From: Planctomycetota bacterium
GTDB taxonomy: Bacteria > Planctomycetota > UBA1135 > GCA-002686595
Assembly: GCA_016712565.1 (NCBI GenBank)
Contig: JADJQU010000004.1
Location: 518,785 to 582,784 of the forward strand
Direction of reading: 5' to 3'
Length of the DNA stretch: 64,000 bases
The notes beneath the pieces are model-generated. The model saw only the letters and a list, made by a program, of their open reading frames with translations. It ran no database searches and was not told the DNA's origin. This document shows, piece after piece, positions 17,740 to 25,778 of the stretch. How positions within the stretch are numbered: the first letter of the stretch is position 1; every line of letters begins with the position of its first letter. Both the position numbers and the translations under genes were made by a program.

Positions 17740-20700
17740 ATGCGTTTCTCGCACATGCATTCTCTCCAGGATCTCCTGAACAGTCTTCCTGAGCACGCGC
17801 GCGCGCGCGGTGCGGAGTACCGGGATCAGGGCCGGGTGCGCGTGTTGCGCCGCGTGCCGCACCATGCCCACGCACTGGTGCGCGGCACGCGCGAGTACAG
17901 CGTGGTCCTGGAACTCGTCGACGATGGGTGGACCCACCGCTGCACCTGCCCGGCCCACGGGAACGACGGCGTCTGCAAGCACGTGGGGGCCCTGCTCTGG
18001 GCGATCCAGCCCGAGAGCGCCCCGGCGCCCAGGGCCTGGGGCGTGGGCGACCATTGGGACTTCACGCCCCAGGCGCTCCCCGGGGACGCCGCACGGGGGG
18101 AGCAGGGCCTGGACGCGCAGGGGGCCCCGCACCTGGACGAGGAACTGGCGGACCTCTTCGATCTGGCCATCGAACGCACGCAGAACGACCGCTCCCTGCC
18201 CTACGGCGCCCGCATGGCCCTCCTGGCGCGGCTCCAGCGGGGAGATCCCACGGCGCTCAGGGCGCGCGGCGTCTCCTCTCCCAGCCGAGGCGGCCGACTG
18301 CTCCTGGACACCTTGGAGGCCAGCGCTCCCGAGGAGTTGGAGCCGCGCCGCGGTCTCTGCCTGCGCTATCGGCTCTGGGCTCCCCCCTCGCCCTCGGAAC
18401 CCCCGACACTGGAAATCCAGGCCGCGCGCCTGTCGGCGTCGGGCCTCTCCGGCGCCTACCGAACCCTGGCCATCGCGCCTCCGGAGTCCCAGCTGGACGA
18501 AACGGACCGCCTGGCCGTGGCGGTCCTGATGGAGCCGCGACGCGAAGAGGCCTTCGCTGCGCCCTTTCAGCCGCGCAGGACGCGCTTCAGCCTGCCGCCC
18601 GCCCTGCAGAAACTCCTGCTCCCCTCCCTGGCCCGCGACGGTCGAGTCACCTTCGCCTCGGAGAGACTGCGCTCCGCCAGCGCCCTGGGCCAGGCCCTGA
18701 TCCTGGATGAGGCTTCTCCTTGGGACTTCACGATCGAGGTGCGCGGCGCGGGCAAGTCCCTGCGGTTCGGCGGTTCCCTGGAACGCGAGGGCGAGAGGAT
18801 CCCGCTCGGCACCGTGGACGCGGTGCTGGGCGGCGGCTTCGCCGTGGTGCACGGCCGGCTGCTCCCGGTCCACTGGCACGGCGCGCTGGGCTGGGCCTCG
18901 GCCCTGTGCGGCATGGACGAGCAACAACTCGCCGGCGCCGAGCGCCCCGCCCTGGCACGCCTCCTGTCCCGCGCGCCCGTGGAGCTGCCGGTGCGGGCCC
19001 CGGGACTGCTGGAGGAATTGGCGGGGGCGCCACGGCCGGTGCTCTCCCTGCTCGCGCCGGAGGTCGCGACGCCGCGACTGAGGGCCCGCATCGAATTCGA
19101 CTACGGCACGGCGCGCCTGGGCCGCGGCACGCCGCCCGTGATGCTCAAGGGCGACTGCGTGCTGCGCGTTCGACGCGACCGTGAGGCGGAGGCCCTGGCC
19201 GAGGCCCAATTCACGGCCGCCGGCGGCCGACTGCGCGCGCCCGACGGGGAGGATTGCGACGGCACGCTCGAGGTGCAGCGTCTCGGCGATCTGGTGCGCA
19301 GCCTGGCGGCCGCGGGCTGGCTCGTGGAGGGCGAAGGGGCACAGCTGCGCACCGGCGGCGATTTCAGCCTGGCGGTCAGCTCCGGCATCGACTGGTTCGA
19401 ACTGTCGGCCGACATCCGCTTCGACGGTGTGGGCGTGGAATTGGAACTCCTGCTGGAAGCCCTGGAGCGGCGCCAGGCCATGGTGCGGCTGGCCGATGGA
19501 ACCCTGGGCCTGATGCCCGAGTCCTGGTTGGCCCGCTGGAAGGCCCTGGGGGCCCTGGGCGAGCTCCACGGCGGGGCCCTGCGCTTCGGTCGCAGCCAGG
19601 GCTTCCTGCTGGACGCGCTCCTGCAGGTCATGCAGGCCGAGCGCGCCGAGGTCAGCATCGACCAGGGCTTCCGCGAGTTGCGCCAGCGCCTGGCCCAGGC
19701 TCGGGACCCCGCGCCCCTGCGCGAGGGACCGGAGTTCGCCGGCGAGCTGCGGCCCTACCAGCGCATCGGCCTGGGCTGGCTCACCTTCCTCGAGGAGGTC
19801 GGCATGGGCGGTTGCCTCGCCGACGACATGGGATTGGGCAAGACCGTGCAGGTGCTGGCGCTCGTCGAGCGCCGTCGCCCGGGGGCCCGGGGACCGACCC
19901 TGGTGGTGGCGCCCAAGACCCTGCTCTTCAATTGGGAGCGCGAAGCCCGGCGCTTCGTGCCCGGCCTTTCGGTGCGCATCCACCACGGCGCGGAACGCGC
20001 CACGCGGGCCAAGGCCTTCGCGGGCGTGGAGCTCCTGATCACCACCTACGCCACGCTGCGGCAGGACATCGAGCTGTTCGGCGGCCTGCGCTTCGATCTG
20101 GTGGTGCTCGACGAGGCCCAGGCGATCAAGAACGCGCGCAGCCAGTCGGCCAAGGCCGTGCGCCTGCTGAAGGCCGAACAGCGGCTGGCCCTGACCGGCA
20201 CGCCGATCGAGAACCGCGTCGAGGACCTGCTCTCGATCTTCGAGTTCCTGAACCCGGGTCTCCTGGATTCGAGCCGCGTGCTGCGCAAGCTCTTGGAGGC
20301 CGCCGAGGGCCTCGAGACCGCGCGACTCGCCGCGCGCACCCTCGGACCGTTCCTCCTGCGGCGGACCAAGGAACAGGTGCTCACGGACCTGCCCCCCAAG
20401 TCCGAGCAGCGCATCCGCTGCGAACTGGGAAGCGCCCAGCGACGCATCTACGACGGCCTACGCGAGCACTACCGGCGCACGCTGCTGGCGGAGGTGGACA
20501 GCATCGGCATCGAGCGCGCCGGCATCAACGTGCTGGAAGCGCTGCTGCGCCTGCGCCAGGCGGCCTGCCACGTGGCGCTGGTGGATCCCAAACACCGGGA
20601 GTCCCGCTCGGCCAAGCTCGACACCCTGGTGGAGATGCTGGAGGAGCTGCGGGACTCCGGTCACAAGGCCCTGGTCTTCTCGCAGTTCACGAGCTTCCTG

Positions 20701-21114
20701 GCACTGGTCAAGCCTGAGCTCGAGTCCCGTGGAATCCGGTACGACTACCTGGACGGCGCCACCCGCGACCGCGAGGCCCGGGTGGACGCCTTCCAGCGCG
20801 GCGGGGACGCCGGCGTGTTCCTGATCAGCCTCAAGGCCGGCGGCGTGGGCCTCAACCTGACCGCGGCCGACTACGTGTTCCTGCTGGACCCCTGGTGGAA
20901 CCCCGCGGTGGAGCGCCAGGCGATCGACCGCACCCACCGCATCGGACAGACGCGGCCGGTGACCGCCTACCGGCTGGTGGCCAGCGACACGGTCGAGGAA
21001 AAAATCCTGGCCCTGCAGGAGCACAAGCGCGCCCTGGCCGACGCGCTCTTCGAAGGCGCCGGCAGCATGCTGCGCGATCTGACGCGCGCCGACCTCGAAG
21101 CGATCCTGTCCTGA
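17740..21114 (+). CDS. SNF2-family helicase with N-terminal SWIM zinc finger
   Basis: 1,124 residues. The N-terminus carries a SWIM finger (CTCPAHGNDGVCKH, about residues 68-81), which is thought to bind DNA or protein. A long helical-bacterial-SNF2 middle region follows. The two helicase lobes start near LRPYQRIGLGWLTFLEE (about residue 670). Motif I is ADDMGLGKT (about 694), motif II VLDEAQAIKN, motif III LTGTPIENR, and lobe two holds FSQFTSF, LISLKAGGVGLNLTAADYV and RTHRIGQTRPV. This is the common chromosomal bacterial SWI/SNF ATPase (HepA/RapA-like superfamily), a DNA translocase of unsettled role. ATG 17740 and ATG 17755 are both possible starts. It is intact, unlike the SNF2 gene at 39 kb. 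Confidence 0.92.
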   Translation: MRFSHMHSLQDLLNSLPEHARARGAEYRDQGRVRVLRRVPHHAHALVRGTREYSVVLELVDDGWTHRCTCPAHGNDGVCKHVGALLWAIQPESAPAPRAWGVGDHWDFTPQALPGDAARGEQGLDAQGAPHLDEELADLFDLAIERTQNDRSLPYGARMALLARLQRGDPTALRARGVSSPSRGGRLLLDTLEASAPEELEPRRGLCLRYRLWAPPSPSEPPTLEIQAARLSASGLSGAYRTLAIAPPESQLDETDRLAVAVLMEPRREEAFAAPFQPRRTRFSLPPALQKLLLPSLARDGRVTFASERLRSASALGQALILDEASPWDFTIEVRGAGKSLRFGGSLEREGERIPLGTVDAVLGGGFAVVHGRLLPVHWHGALGWASALCGMDEQQLAGAERPALARLLSRAPVELPVRAPGLLEELAGAPRPVLSLLAPEVATPRLRARIEFDYGTARLGRGTPPVMLKGDCVLRVRRDREAEALAEAQFTAAGGRLRAPDGEDCDGTLEVQRLGDLVRSLAAAGWLVEGEGAQLRTGGDFSLAVSSGIDWFELSADIRFDGVGVELELLLEALERRQAMVRLADGTLGLMPESWLARWKALGALGELHGGALRFGRSQGFLLDALLQVMQAERAEVSIDQGFRELRQRLAQARDPAPLREGPEFAGELRPYQRIGLGWLTFLEEVGMGGCLADDMGLGKTVQVLALVERRRPGARGPTLVVAPKTLLFNWEREARRFVPGLSVRIHHGAERATRAKAFAGVELLITTYATLRQDIELFGGLRFDLVVLDEAQAIKNARSQSAKAVRLLKAEQRLALTGTPIENRVEDLLSIFEFLNPGLLDSSRVLRKLLEAAEGLETARLAARTLGPFLLRRTKEQVLTDLPPKSEQRIRCELGSAQRRIYDGLREHYRRTLLAEVDSIGIERAGINVLEALLRLRQAACHVALVDPKHRESRSAKLDTLVEMLEELRDSGHKALVFSQFTSFLALVKPELESRGIRYDYLDGATRDREARVDAFQRGGDAGVFLISLKAGGVGLNLTAADYVFLLDPWWNPAVERQAIDRTHRIGQTRPVTAYRLVASDTVEEKILALQEHKRALADALFEGAGSMLRDLTRADLEAILS

Positions 21115-21143
21115 GCTCGGGGCCGCCGCCGCGCCGCCGCGGA

Positions 21144-21599
21144 CTAGTTTCCGGCTTCCGCGGGCAGCTCGTAGACGCCGAACTTGCCCGCGACGAGCCG
21201 GCCCTGGCGCGCCAGCTCCTCCCACACCGCGGGCGGATAGCGGTCGGGCGGGCGCATGCCGACGATGCCCGAGTGGCGGCCGCTGCTCATGGGCCCCACG
21301 CCCAGGGACGACTCCGCGTCGAGGCGTGTCACCTTGAGGCTCTTGCGGAAGGCCTTCATGGCGCGCTTCAGGACCTCGCGATCGTGCTCAGGACTGAGGC
21401 GCTTGCCGGAGCTCCACTGCTCGAGGATCACGGCCAAAACCACGGCGTCCCGTGACTCCAGGGCGGCCGAGACGTCGAGATCCTCCACCTGACAGGGGCC
21501 GCGCGCCTGTTGCGCAGCGTGCCAGACCGCCTCGGAGTCCGGCTCCTGGACGGCTGCCGCAAGCAGCGTGGAGAACAATTCCATCTGGGGATCGAACAT
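21144..21599 (-). CDS. Hypothetical cytoplasmic protein
   Basis: About 151 residues from ATG 21599 (MFDPQMELFSTLLAAAVQEP). A longer frame to 21686 begins with non-coding-looking residues. The sequence is soluble and mainly helical in the first half, with a basic stretch REVLKRAMKAFRKSLK that reads as a coding helix, and ends in a winged-helix-like segment (VWEELARQGRLVAGKFGVYELP). I recognise no family. It converges on the SNF2 gene (29-bp gap). Codon pattern and plausible hydrophobic periodicity support it as real. Confidence 0.6.
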   Translation of the reverse strand: MFDPQMELFSTLLAAAVQEPDSEAVWHAAQQARGPCQVEDLDVSAALESRDAVVLAVILEQWSSGKRLSPEHDREVLKRAMKAFRKSLKVTRLDAESSLGVGPMSSGRHSGIVGMRPPDRYPPAVWEELARQGRLVAGKFGVYELPAEAGN

Positions 21600-21843
21600 G
21601 GGGATGGACGGAGCTTGGGGCCCTGGCGATTGCCCGGCGTCGAAGAGCCGGTGCGGCGCCCGACAGTAGCACCCTCCGGCGTCCACTCGGCAGGGGATCC
21701 CCGTGCAATCGCGGAACGCCTCGCGTCACGAACCGACGAGTCGGCGAGCACTCCCCCCCTTGGCCCCCGCGGCCGGGCCCCGCGGCGGGAAGGGACGGGC
21801 CCTTGCTCCACTGCGGTCGGCGGAAGGCGACTGCGGCCGCTCC

Positions 21844-22051
21844 CTAAGAGCGCGTCCTAAGACCTGTGGGGTCCCTTGGGTGTTCCGGGGCCGCGATCCG
21901 CGAGGCGCGGCGACGACGCGTATTCGCCTGGAAAGACCCCGGAGGAGGCGCAACGACTCGGGCGCGAGCCACGGGGCGGCCGCGAGCCACGGGGCGGCCG
22001 CGAGCCACCGGGCGGCCAAGGGACCCCACAGGTCTTAGGACGTGCTCTTAG
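21844..22051. mobile_element. MITE-like element with 36-bp terminal inverted repeats
   Basis: The 36 bp at 21844-21879 (starting CTAAGAGCGCGTCCTAAGAC) recur inverted at 22016-22051 with one mismatch (G/A at the ninth position). The 136 bp between them encode nothing recognisable and contain an 18-bp tandem repeat. Size, near-perfect inverted ends and lack of a gene fit a miniature inverted-repeat element. The terminal TA next to C/G would fit a TA-target transposase such as the IS630 or some IS5 groups, but that assignment is inference. Alternatively it is a large transcript hairpin acting as a bidirectional terminator. The right end overlaps the stop codon of the HDOD gene. Confidence 0.7.
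21964..22017. repeat. Three tandem 18-bp repeats inside the inverted-repeat element
   Basis: GCGAGCCACGGGGCGGCC occurs at 21964-21981 and 21982-21999. A third copy at 22000-22017 differs at one base. It runs directly into the right inverted repeat. Confidence 0.85.
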
Positions 22052-22893
22052 CCTTCGCCGTGGGCGCGCACTTTCGTGGCCCACTGCACGAAGTCCACGA
22101 ACGTGTCGGGCCTCAGGCGCAGCGTCTCCTGGGCGAGGGCCATGAGCGGCTTCAGAGCCGAGAAGAAATCGGGCGACTCCATGCGGTAGGCGATCTGGTC
22201 GCACAGGGCCACGACGGCGATCGAGGGCGTGGTGAGGATCTCGCCCTTCGGGCCGTGGTGGAATTGGATGGCGCGACTGACGGCTGCCGGAAGTTGCCAG
22301 CGCTGGGCCACGACCGCGCCCACCTCGACGTGGGTGAAGGAGAGCACGCGCTCCTCGACCACGTGGATCGCCACGCCGGTGTCCCTGGCGGTCTTGTACA
22401 CGGCGTCGTATTCCTCCCCCAGGGCGTCCAGCAAGACCGCCTTGCCGACATCGTGGAGCAGGCCGCAGGTGTAGAGTTCCTCGGGCCCGAGGTCGCAGGC
22501 CTGGGGCAAGCGCTTGCCCAGTTCCTGGCACAGCCGCGCGGTGAAGATCGAGTGCGCCCAAAGCCCCGGCAGGTCGAACTGGTACTTCTGGCCCAGGTGC
22601 TCGTAGCGGCCCATCAGCGAGGCCTGCACGGCGATGTTGCGCAGGGAACGTCCCCCGACCACCGCGGCGGCCTGGTCCAGGGAGATCACCGGTTGCTTCA
22701 GTCCGTAGAAGGAGCTGTTGGCGACGCGCAGCACCTTGGCCGTGATCGCGGGATCCTTGGCGATGACCTGACCGATGTCGCTGATGCGCACGGCCGGGTC
22801 GTCGACCATCGACGTGATCCGCAACACGATCTCCGGCGGCGTGGGGATCGTGATCTTGTCGCTCAAGCGACGCTGGGCTTCCTGTCGGCTCAT
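22048..22893 (-). CDS. HDOD-domain signalling protein
   Basis: 281 residues, nearly all one HDOD domain: SDKITIPTPPEIVLRI, ISDIGQVIAKDPAITAKVLRVANSS, an HD-like core (LYTCGLLHDVGKAVL, about residue 145), then HVEVGAVVAQRWQLPAAVSRAIQFHH. HDOD proteins occur in signal transduction and stress or motility control and usually lack phosphodiesterase activity; the biochemical role here is unknown. No partner (GGDEF, receiver or kinase) domain is fused. The TAA stop at 22050-22048 is inside the 36-bp terminal repeat of the adjacent element, so the present C-terminus (..VRAHGEG) may have been set by an insertion. The start follows a normal family pattern. Confidence 0.87.
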   Translation of the reverse strand: MSRQEAQRRLSDKITIPTPPEIVLRITSMVDDPAVRISDIGQVIAKDPAITAKVLRVANSSFYGLKQPVISLDQAAAVVGGRSLRNIAVQASLMGRYEHLGQKYQFDLPGLWAHSIFTARLCQELGKRLPQACDLGPEELYTCGLLHDVGKAVLLDALGEEYDAVYKTARDTGVAIHVVEERVLSFTHVEVGAVVAQRWQLPAAVSRAIQFHHGPKGEILTTPSIAVVALCDQIAYRMESPDFFSALKPLMALAQETLRLRPDTFVDFVQWATKVRAHGEG

Positions 22894-23206
22894 GGCGCGG
22901 ATCGTTGCGGCTCGGGAATCGTGCTCGGGGCAGTGCGTCCCTATCGAGTTCGCGCGGCCGGGACCTTGAAGGCGCCTGATTCGCGGCCCACGCGGCGATG
23001 TCCGTGCGGACCCCGAAGCTCGCGGGGACCGCAGCTTGCGGGAACAGCCCCGAGGGGCTCGCCGCCCAGGGGAGGCGGCCGGGAACGGGCCCCCCCCGTG
23101 CGGCCACCGCGGAAATCCCAGAAACCGTCCGGGATCCCGGGACGAATTTTCCCGCTAACACCGTCCGGGCAGGGGCCGTCCTGGGGACTCAACCCGAGGA
23201 GATTCC
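22894..23206. other. Intergenic region between divergent HDOD and CxxC-protein genes
   Basis: About 313 bp, likely holding two promoters. No gene or structured RNA was recognised. A GAGGAG ribosome site for the right-hand gene lies at its end. Confidence 0.5.
23196..23201 (+). promoter_or_regulatory. Ribosome binding site GAGGAG
   Basis: GAGGAG sits 5 bases before ATG 23207 and fixes the start of the secreted CxxC protein. Confidence 0.7.
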
Positions 23207-24025
23207 ATGAACAAACTGATCGCAACCCTGCTGCTGGCCCTGTCCTCCCTCACCGCCGCCGCCGCCCCGTCGTCGCCCGCCCCGGGCGGCAAGGCCTGTC
23301 AGGTCGCCGCTTCCGCGGTGCCCACGCCGGGGCTGGCGGAACTGGTCATGGGATCGAAGGAGACTCCGGTGCCGGCGGAGGCACGTTTGAGCGCGAAGCA
23401 GATCGAGGCGCTGGCCCTTGTGGACACGCGGCTCAAGGGAGTTCTGGCCGAGATCGAGGCGCGCGTTGCAGGGCTTCCGCGGGGTACGGCCAAGGAGTCG
23501 AATCCGGACCTGGAGAGCCGGCCGCTGCCTGAGTTGGTCACCCATTTCCTCGCCCAGGCCGTGCGGGACCAGGCCCTGCTGATCGACGTCGAGTCCGCGG
23601 GTGAATTCGACATGGCCGACGCGGCCGCGCTGGAGGCCAAGGCCCGGGGCGACCAGAAGGCCTGGTGTCCCTTGTGCCTCGGCGTGCGCCGGGGCATGGA
23701 AGCCGGCTTCGCCTGGCGCGCGGGCGAGTTCGCCGAACTGTCCGCGGCCCAGGAGAAGGAGGCCCTCGTGCTCGCCGGCCTGCGCGAGGACGTGCGCCGC
23801 GACTGGGCCGCGGCCCTGAAGGCCCAACTGACGCCGGCCCAACTCTCCGCGTTGCGCACGGCGCAACTGCGTTGGCTCAAGAGCACCCTGCAGCAGGCGG
23901 TCGCGGGCGGCATGCGCTCCCTGGGGGCGAAGAAGTGCGAGGCCTGCACGACCCGCGTGGAGTGGAAGTGCGAGTTCTGTTTCCTCGTGATCCGCGCGGT
24001 CGAGGAAGCCAAGGCGGGGTCCTAG
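23207..24025 (+). CDS. Secreted protein with three CxxC motifs, unknown function
   Basis: 272 residues. A short signal peptide (MNKLIATLLLALSSLTAAAA) precedes a mostly helical, charged mature protein. Cysteines are arranged as CPLC (about residue 149), CEAC (about 245) and CEFC (about 256), the last in KCEFCF. Such pairs could bind a metal such as zinc or haem-type cofactors, or form disulfides; CxxCH of c-type haem sites is absent. The gene has a strong ribosome site. It lies upstream of the sigma-FecR-kinase cluster in the same direction, with a 134-bp gap, so a shared function is possible but not shown. I do not recognise the family. Confidence 0.75.
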   Translation: MNKLIATLLLALSSLTAAAAPSSPAPGGKACQVAASAVPTPGLAELVMGSKETPVPAEARLSAKQIEALALVDTRLKGVLAEIEARVAGLPRGTAKESNPDLESRPLPELVTHFLAQAVRDQALLIDVESAGEFDMADAAALEAKARGDQKAWCPLCLGVRRGMEAGFAWRAGEFAELSAAQEKEALVLAGLREDVRRDWAAALKAQLTPAQLSALRTAQLRWLKSTLQQAVAGGMRSLGAKKCEACTTRVEWKCEFCFLVIRAVEEAKAGS

Positions 24026-24159
24026 CCCCCTCCGGCCGACATGGGCGGGCTGCCGTGGGTCTTGGGGGACAAGCGCCCGGGGGACGGGCCCTGGGGCCCG
24101 AGACGTCCCCTGGGCCCCGCGGCCCGCGCTCCTTCGCCGTGGATCTAGAATCGCTCCCC

Positions 24160-24729
24160 ATGGCGCAGCCGCCTCGCACCGCGGACGGGCAGGAACTCTC
24201 CCCGATCGCGCTGGAGGTCCAACGCGCACAGGCCGGAGACGCGGCGGCCTTCGACCGGCTCCACGCCCACTTCGCGCGCTCGGTGCACGCGGTGCTGCTC
24301 GCCCGTCTCACCTCCACGGATGCGGACGACGGCCTGCAGGAGACCTTCGTCCTGGCCTGGCAGCGCATCCACTCCCTGCGCGACGTCTGCGCGGCCGGGC
24401 CGTGGCTCCACGCGATCGCCCGCAATGTGGCTCGGGATCGCCGGCGCGCGGGCCCGGGGCCGGCCCGAAACCCGCGAGCTGCACGGGGGCTGGCGGCGGG
24501 CGACGGCGGCGACGGCGCGGATCGGGACGAATTGCGCGAGCGGGTCATGGAGCACCTGCGCTCGCTGCCGGAGGCCTACAAGGAGACACTGACGATGCGA
24601 CTCGTGGAGGGCCTCTCGGGGCCTGAGATCGCCGCGGCGACGGGCCTGACCGAGGGCTCGGTGCGCGTGAACCTGTGCCGCGGGATGGGGCTCCTGCGCG
24701 AATTGCTGAAAAAGGAAGGCTGGCCGTGA
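24160..24729 (+). CDS. ECF-type RNA polymerase sigma factor
   Basis: 189 residues from ATG 24160. Region 2 lies at about 20-90 (FDRLHAHFARSVHAVL, DDGLQETFVLAWQRIHSLRD, GPWLHAIARNVARDRRR). Region 4 lies at about 125-180 (MEHLRSLPEAYKETLTMRLV, GLSGPEIAAATGLTEGSVRV). A Gly/Ala/Arg linker joins them. It redirects RNA polymerase to a small regulon. Its stop overlaps the start of the next gene (GTGA), a FecR-like membrane protein that probably acts as its anti-sigma or sensor partner. The upstream open frame from 23665 is not coding. Confidence 0.92.
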   Translation: MAQPPRTADGQELSPIALEVQRAQAGDAAAFDRLHAHFARSVHAVLLARLTSTDADDGLQETFVLAWQRIHSLRDVCAAGPWLHAIARNVARDRRRAGPGPARNPRAARGLAAGDGGDGADRDELRERVMEHLRSLPEAYKETLTMRLVEGLSGPEIAAATGLTEGSVRVNLCRGMGLLRELLKKEGWP

Positions 24730-25622
24730 ACGACGAATATCTCTGGAACAAGACGGGCCGCGACCCGGAGGTCAGGGCCCTCGAGGAATTGCTCTCCCCT
24801 CTGGGGCACGGTCGGCGCCGCGAGGGAGCGCCGCCGCCCAAGCCGCGCCGGGGCTGGGGCCTCCCGATCGGCGGGCTCGCGGTGGCGGCCGTGCTCCTCC
24901 TCTTCCTGCGCCCTTGGGGCCCGCCGGCGCCTTCTGGGGAAGGGCCCCGGACCGCGGCCCGCGAGATCGACTTGAAGCAATACGGAACCGTGCATGCCCG
25001 CGAGGGCGCGGTGGTTTCCGTGCTGCGGCAGAGCGACGAGGACATCCGGCTGCGCCTGGAGCGCGGCACGATCGAAGCGCGCATCACGCTGGCCGCGCGG
25101 CCCCGTTTGTTCCAGGTGGAAACCCCCGCCACGCTGTGTGTGGACCTGGGCTGCCACTACACGCTCACGGTGGAGGACGACGGCAGCACCTTCGTGCGCG
25201 TGGACCAGGGAGAAGTGGCCTTCGTGGACGGCGGGCGTGAAACCTGGATCCCCCGCGGCGCTTCCTGCCGCGCCTCTCCCGCGCGCGGCTCGGGAACCCC
25301 GCGCTGGGACGACGGCGGGCCTCACCTGCTGGCCGCCATCGAGCGCCTGGACGCCGCGAGTCACGGCGGCCCGGGCGAATCGAGCGGGCGGACCCAGGCG
25401 GCCCTGGAGGTGATCGCCGCCTGCCGCGAGCCCCGCGATGCGCTCTCCCTGTGGCATCTCACGGGCGAGCCGGTCGGTGCGCTCCGGGAGGCCGCGTGGA
25501 GCGCCCTGACCGAGCTCGCCGGCCTCCCCGCGGGCGTCGCGGACCCACGCGCGGAGGATGCGCGGGAGGACTGGAAGCGCCACCTGCTCGGGATTTTCGA
25601 GGCGGCGGAACTCCGGCGCTGA
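24726..25622 (+). CDS. FecR-domain transmembrane regulator (putative anti-sigma factor)
   Basis: 298 residues from GTG 24726, which overlaps the sigma stop by 4 bp. The first ~43 residues are cytoplasmic and charged. A TM helix lies at about 44-62 (WGLPIGGLAVAAVLLLFL). The exported part holds a FecR-like beta domain at about 75-185 (HAREGAVVSVLRQ, TPATLCVDLGCHYTLTVEDD, FVRVDQGEVAFV, WIPRGASC). A helical tail ends the protein. FecR proteins transmit an outside signal to their ECF sigma factor. Translational coupling supports a partnership with the preceding sigma gene. The classical N-terminal zinc anti-sigma motif is not seen. The longer frame starting 24675 lies within sigma coding sequence. 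Confidence 0.85.
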   Translation: MNDEYLWNKTGRDPEVRALEELLSPLGHGRRREGAPPPKPRRGWGLPIGGLAVAAVLLLFLRPWGPPAPSGEGPRTAAREIDLKQYGTVHAREGAVVSVLRQSDEDIRLRLERGTIEARITLAARPRLFQVETPATLCVDLGCHYTLTVEDDGSTFVRVDQGEVAFVDGGRETWIPRGASCRASPARGSGTPRWDDGGPHLLAAIERLDAASHGGPGESSGRTQAALEVIAACREPRDALSLWHLTGEPVGALREAAWSALTELAGLPAGVADPRAEDAREDWKRHLLGIFEAAELRR

Positions 25623-25778
25623 GACCCCGAGCACCGCCCAGGGGCCCGCCGCCACTGGACCCGGCCGTGGCCGCCGGGCCACGGGGTCGCGGCGGCTCTC
25701 CCCGCCCAGGGGGTCCGACGGGGCCGCGCAACCCGGGCCGCGGCGTCCCCGGCTTCCCGGGCGGGGTACGATCCTGCC

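Noticed and set aside
16174..19986. A 1,270-codon open frame on the minus strand opposite the SWIM-SNF2 gene
   Set aside because: It is antisense to a clear SNF2 gene. At this GC content long antisense frames are expected, and its product is low-complexity with no family features.
21964..22017. A CRISPR-like repeat array
   Set aside because: The three 18-bp units are directly adjacent with no spacers, so they are tandem repeats.
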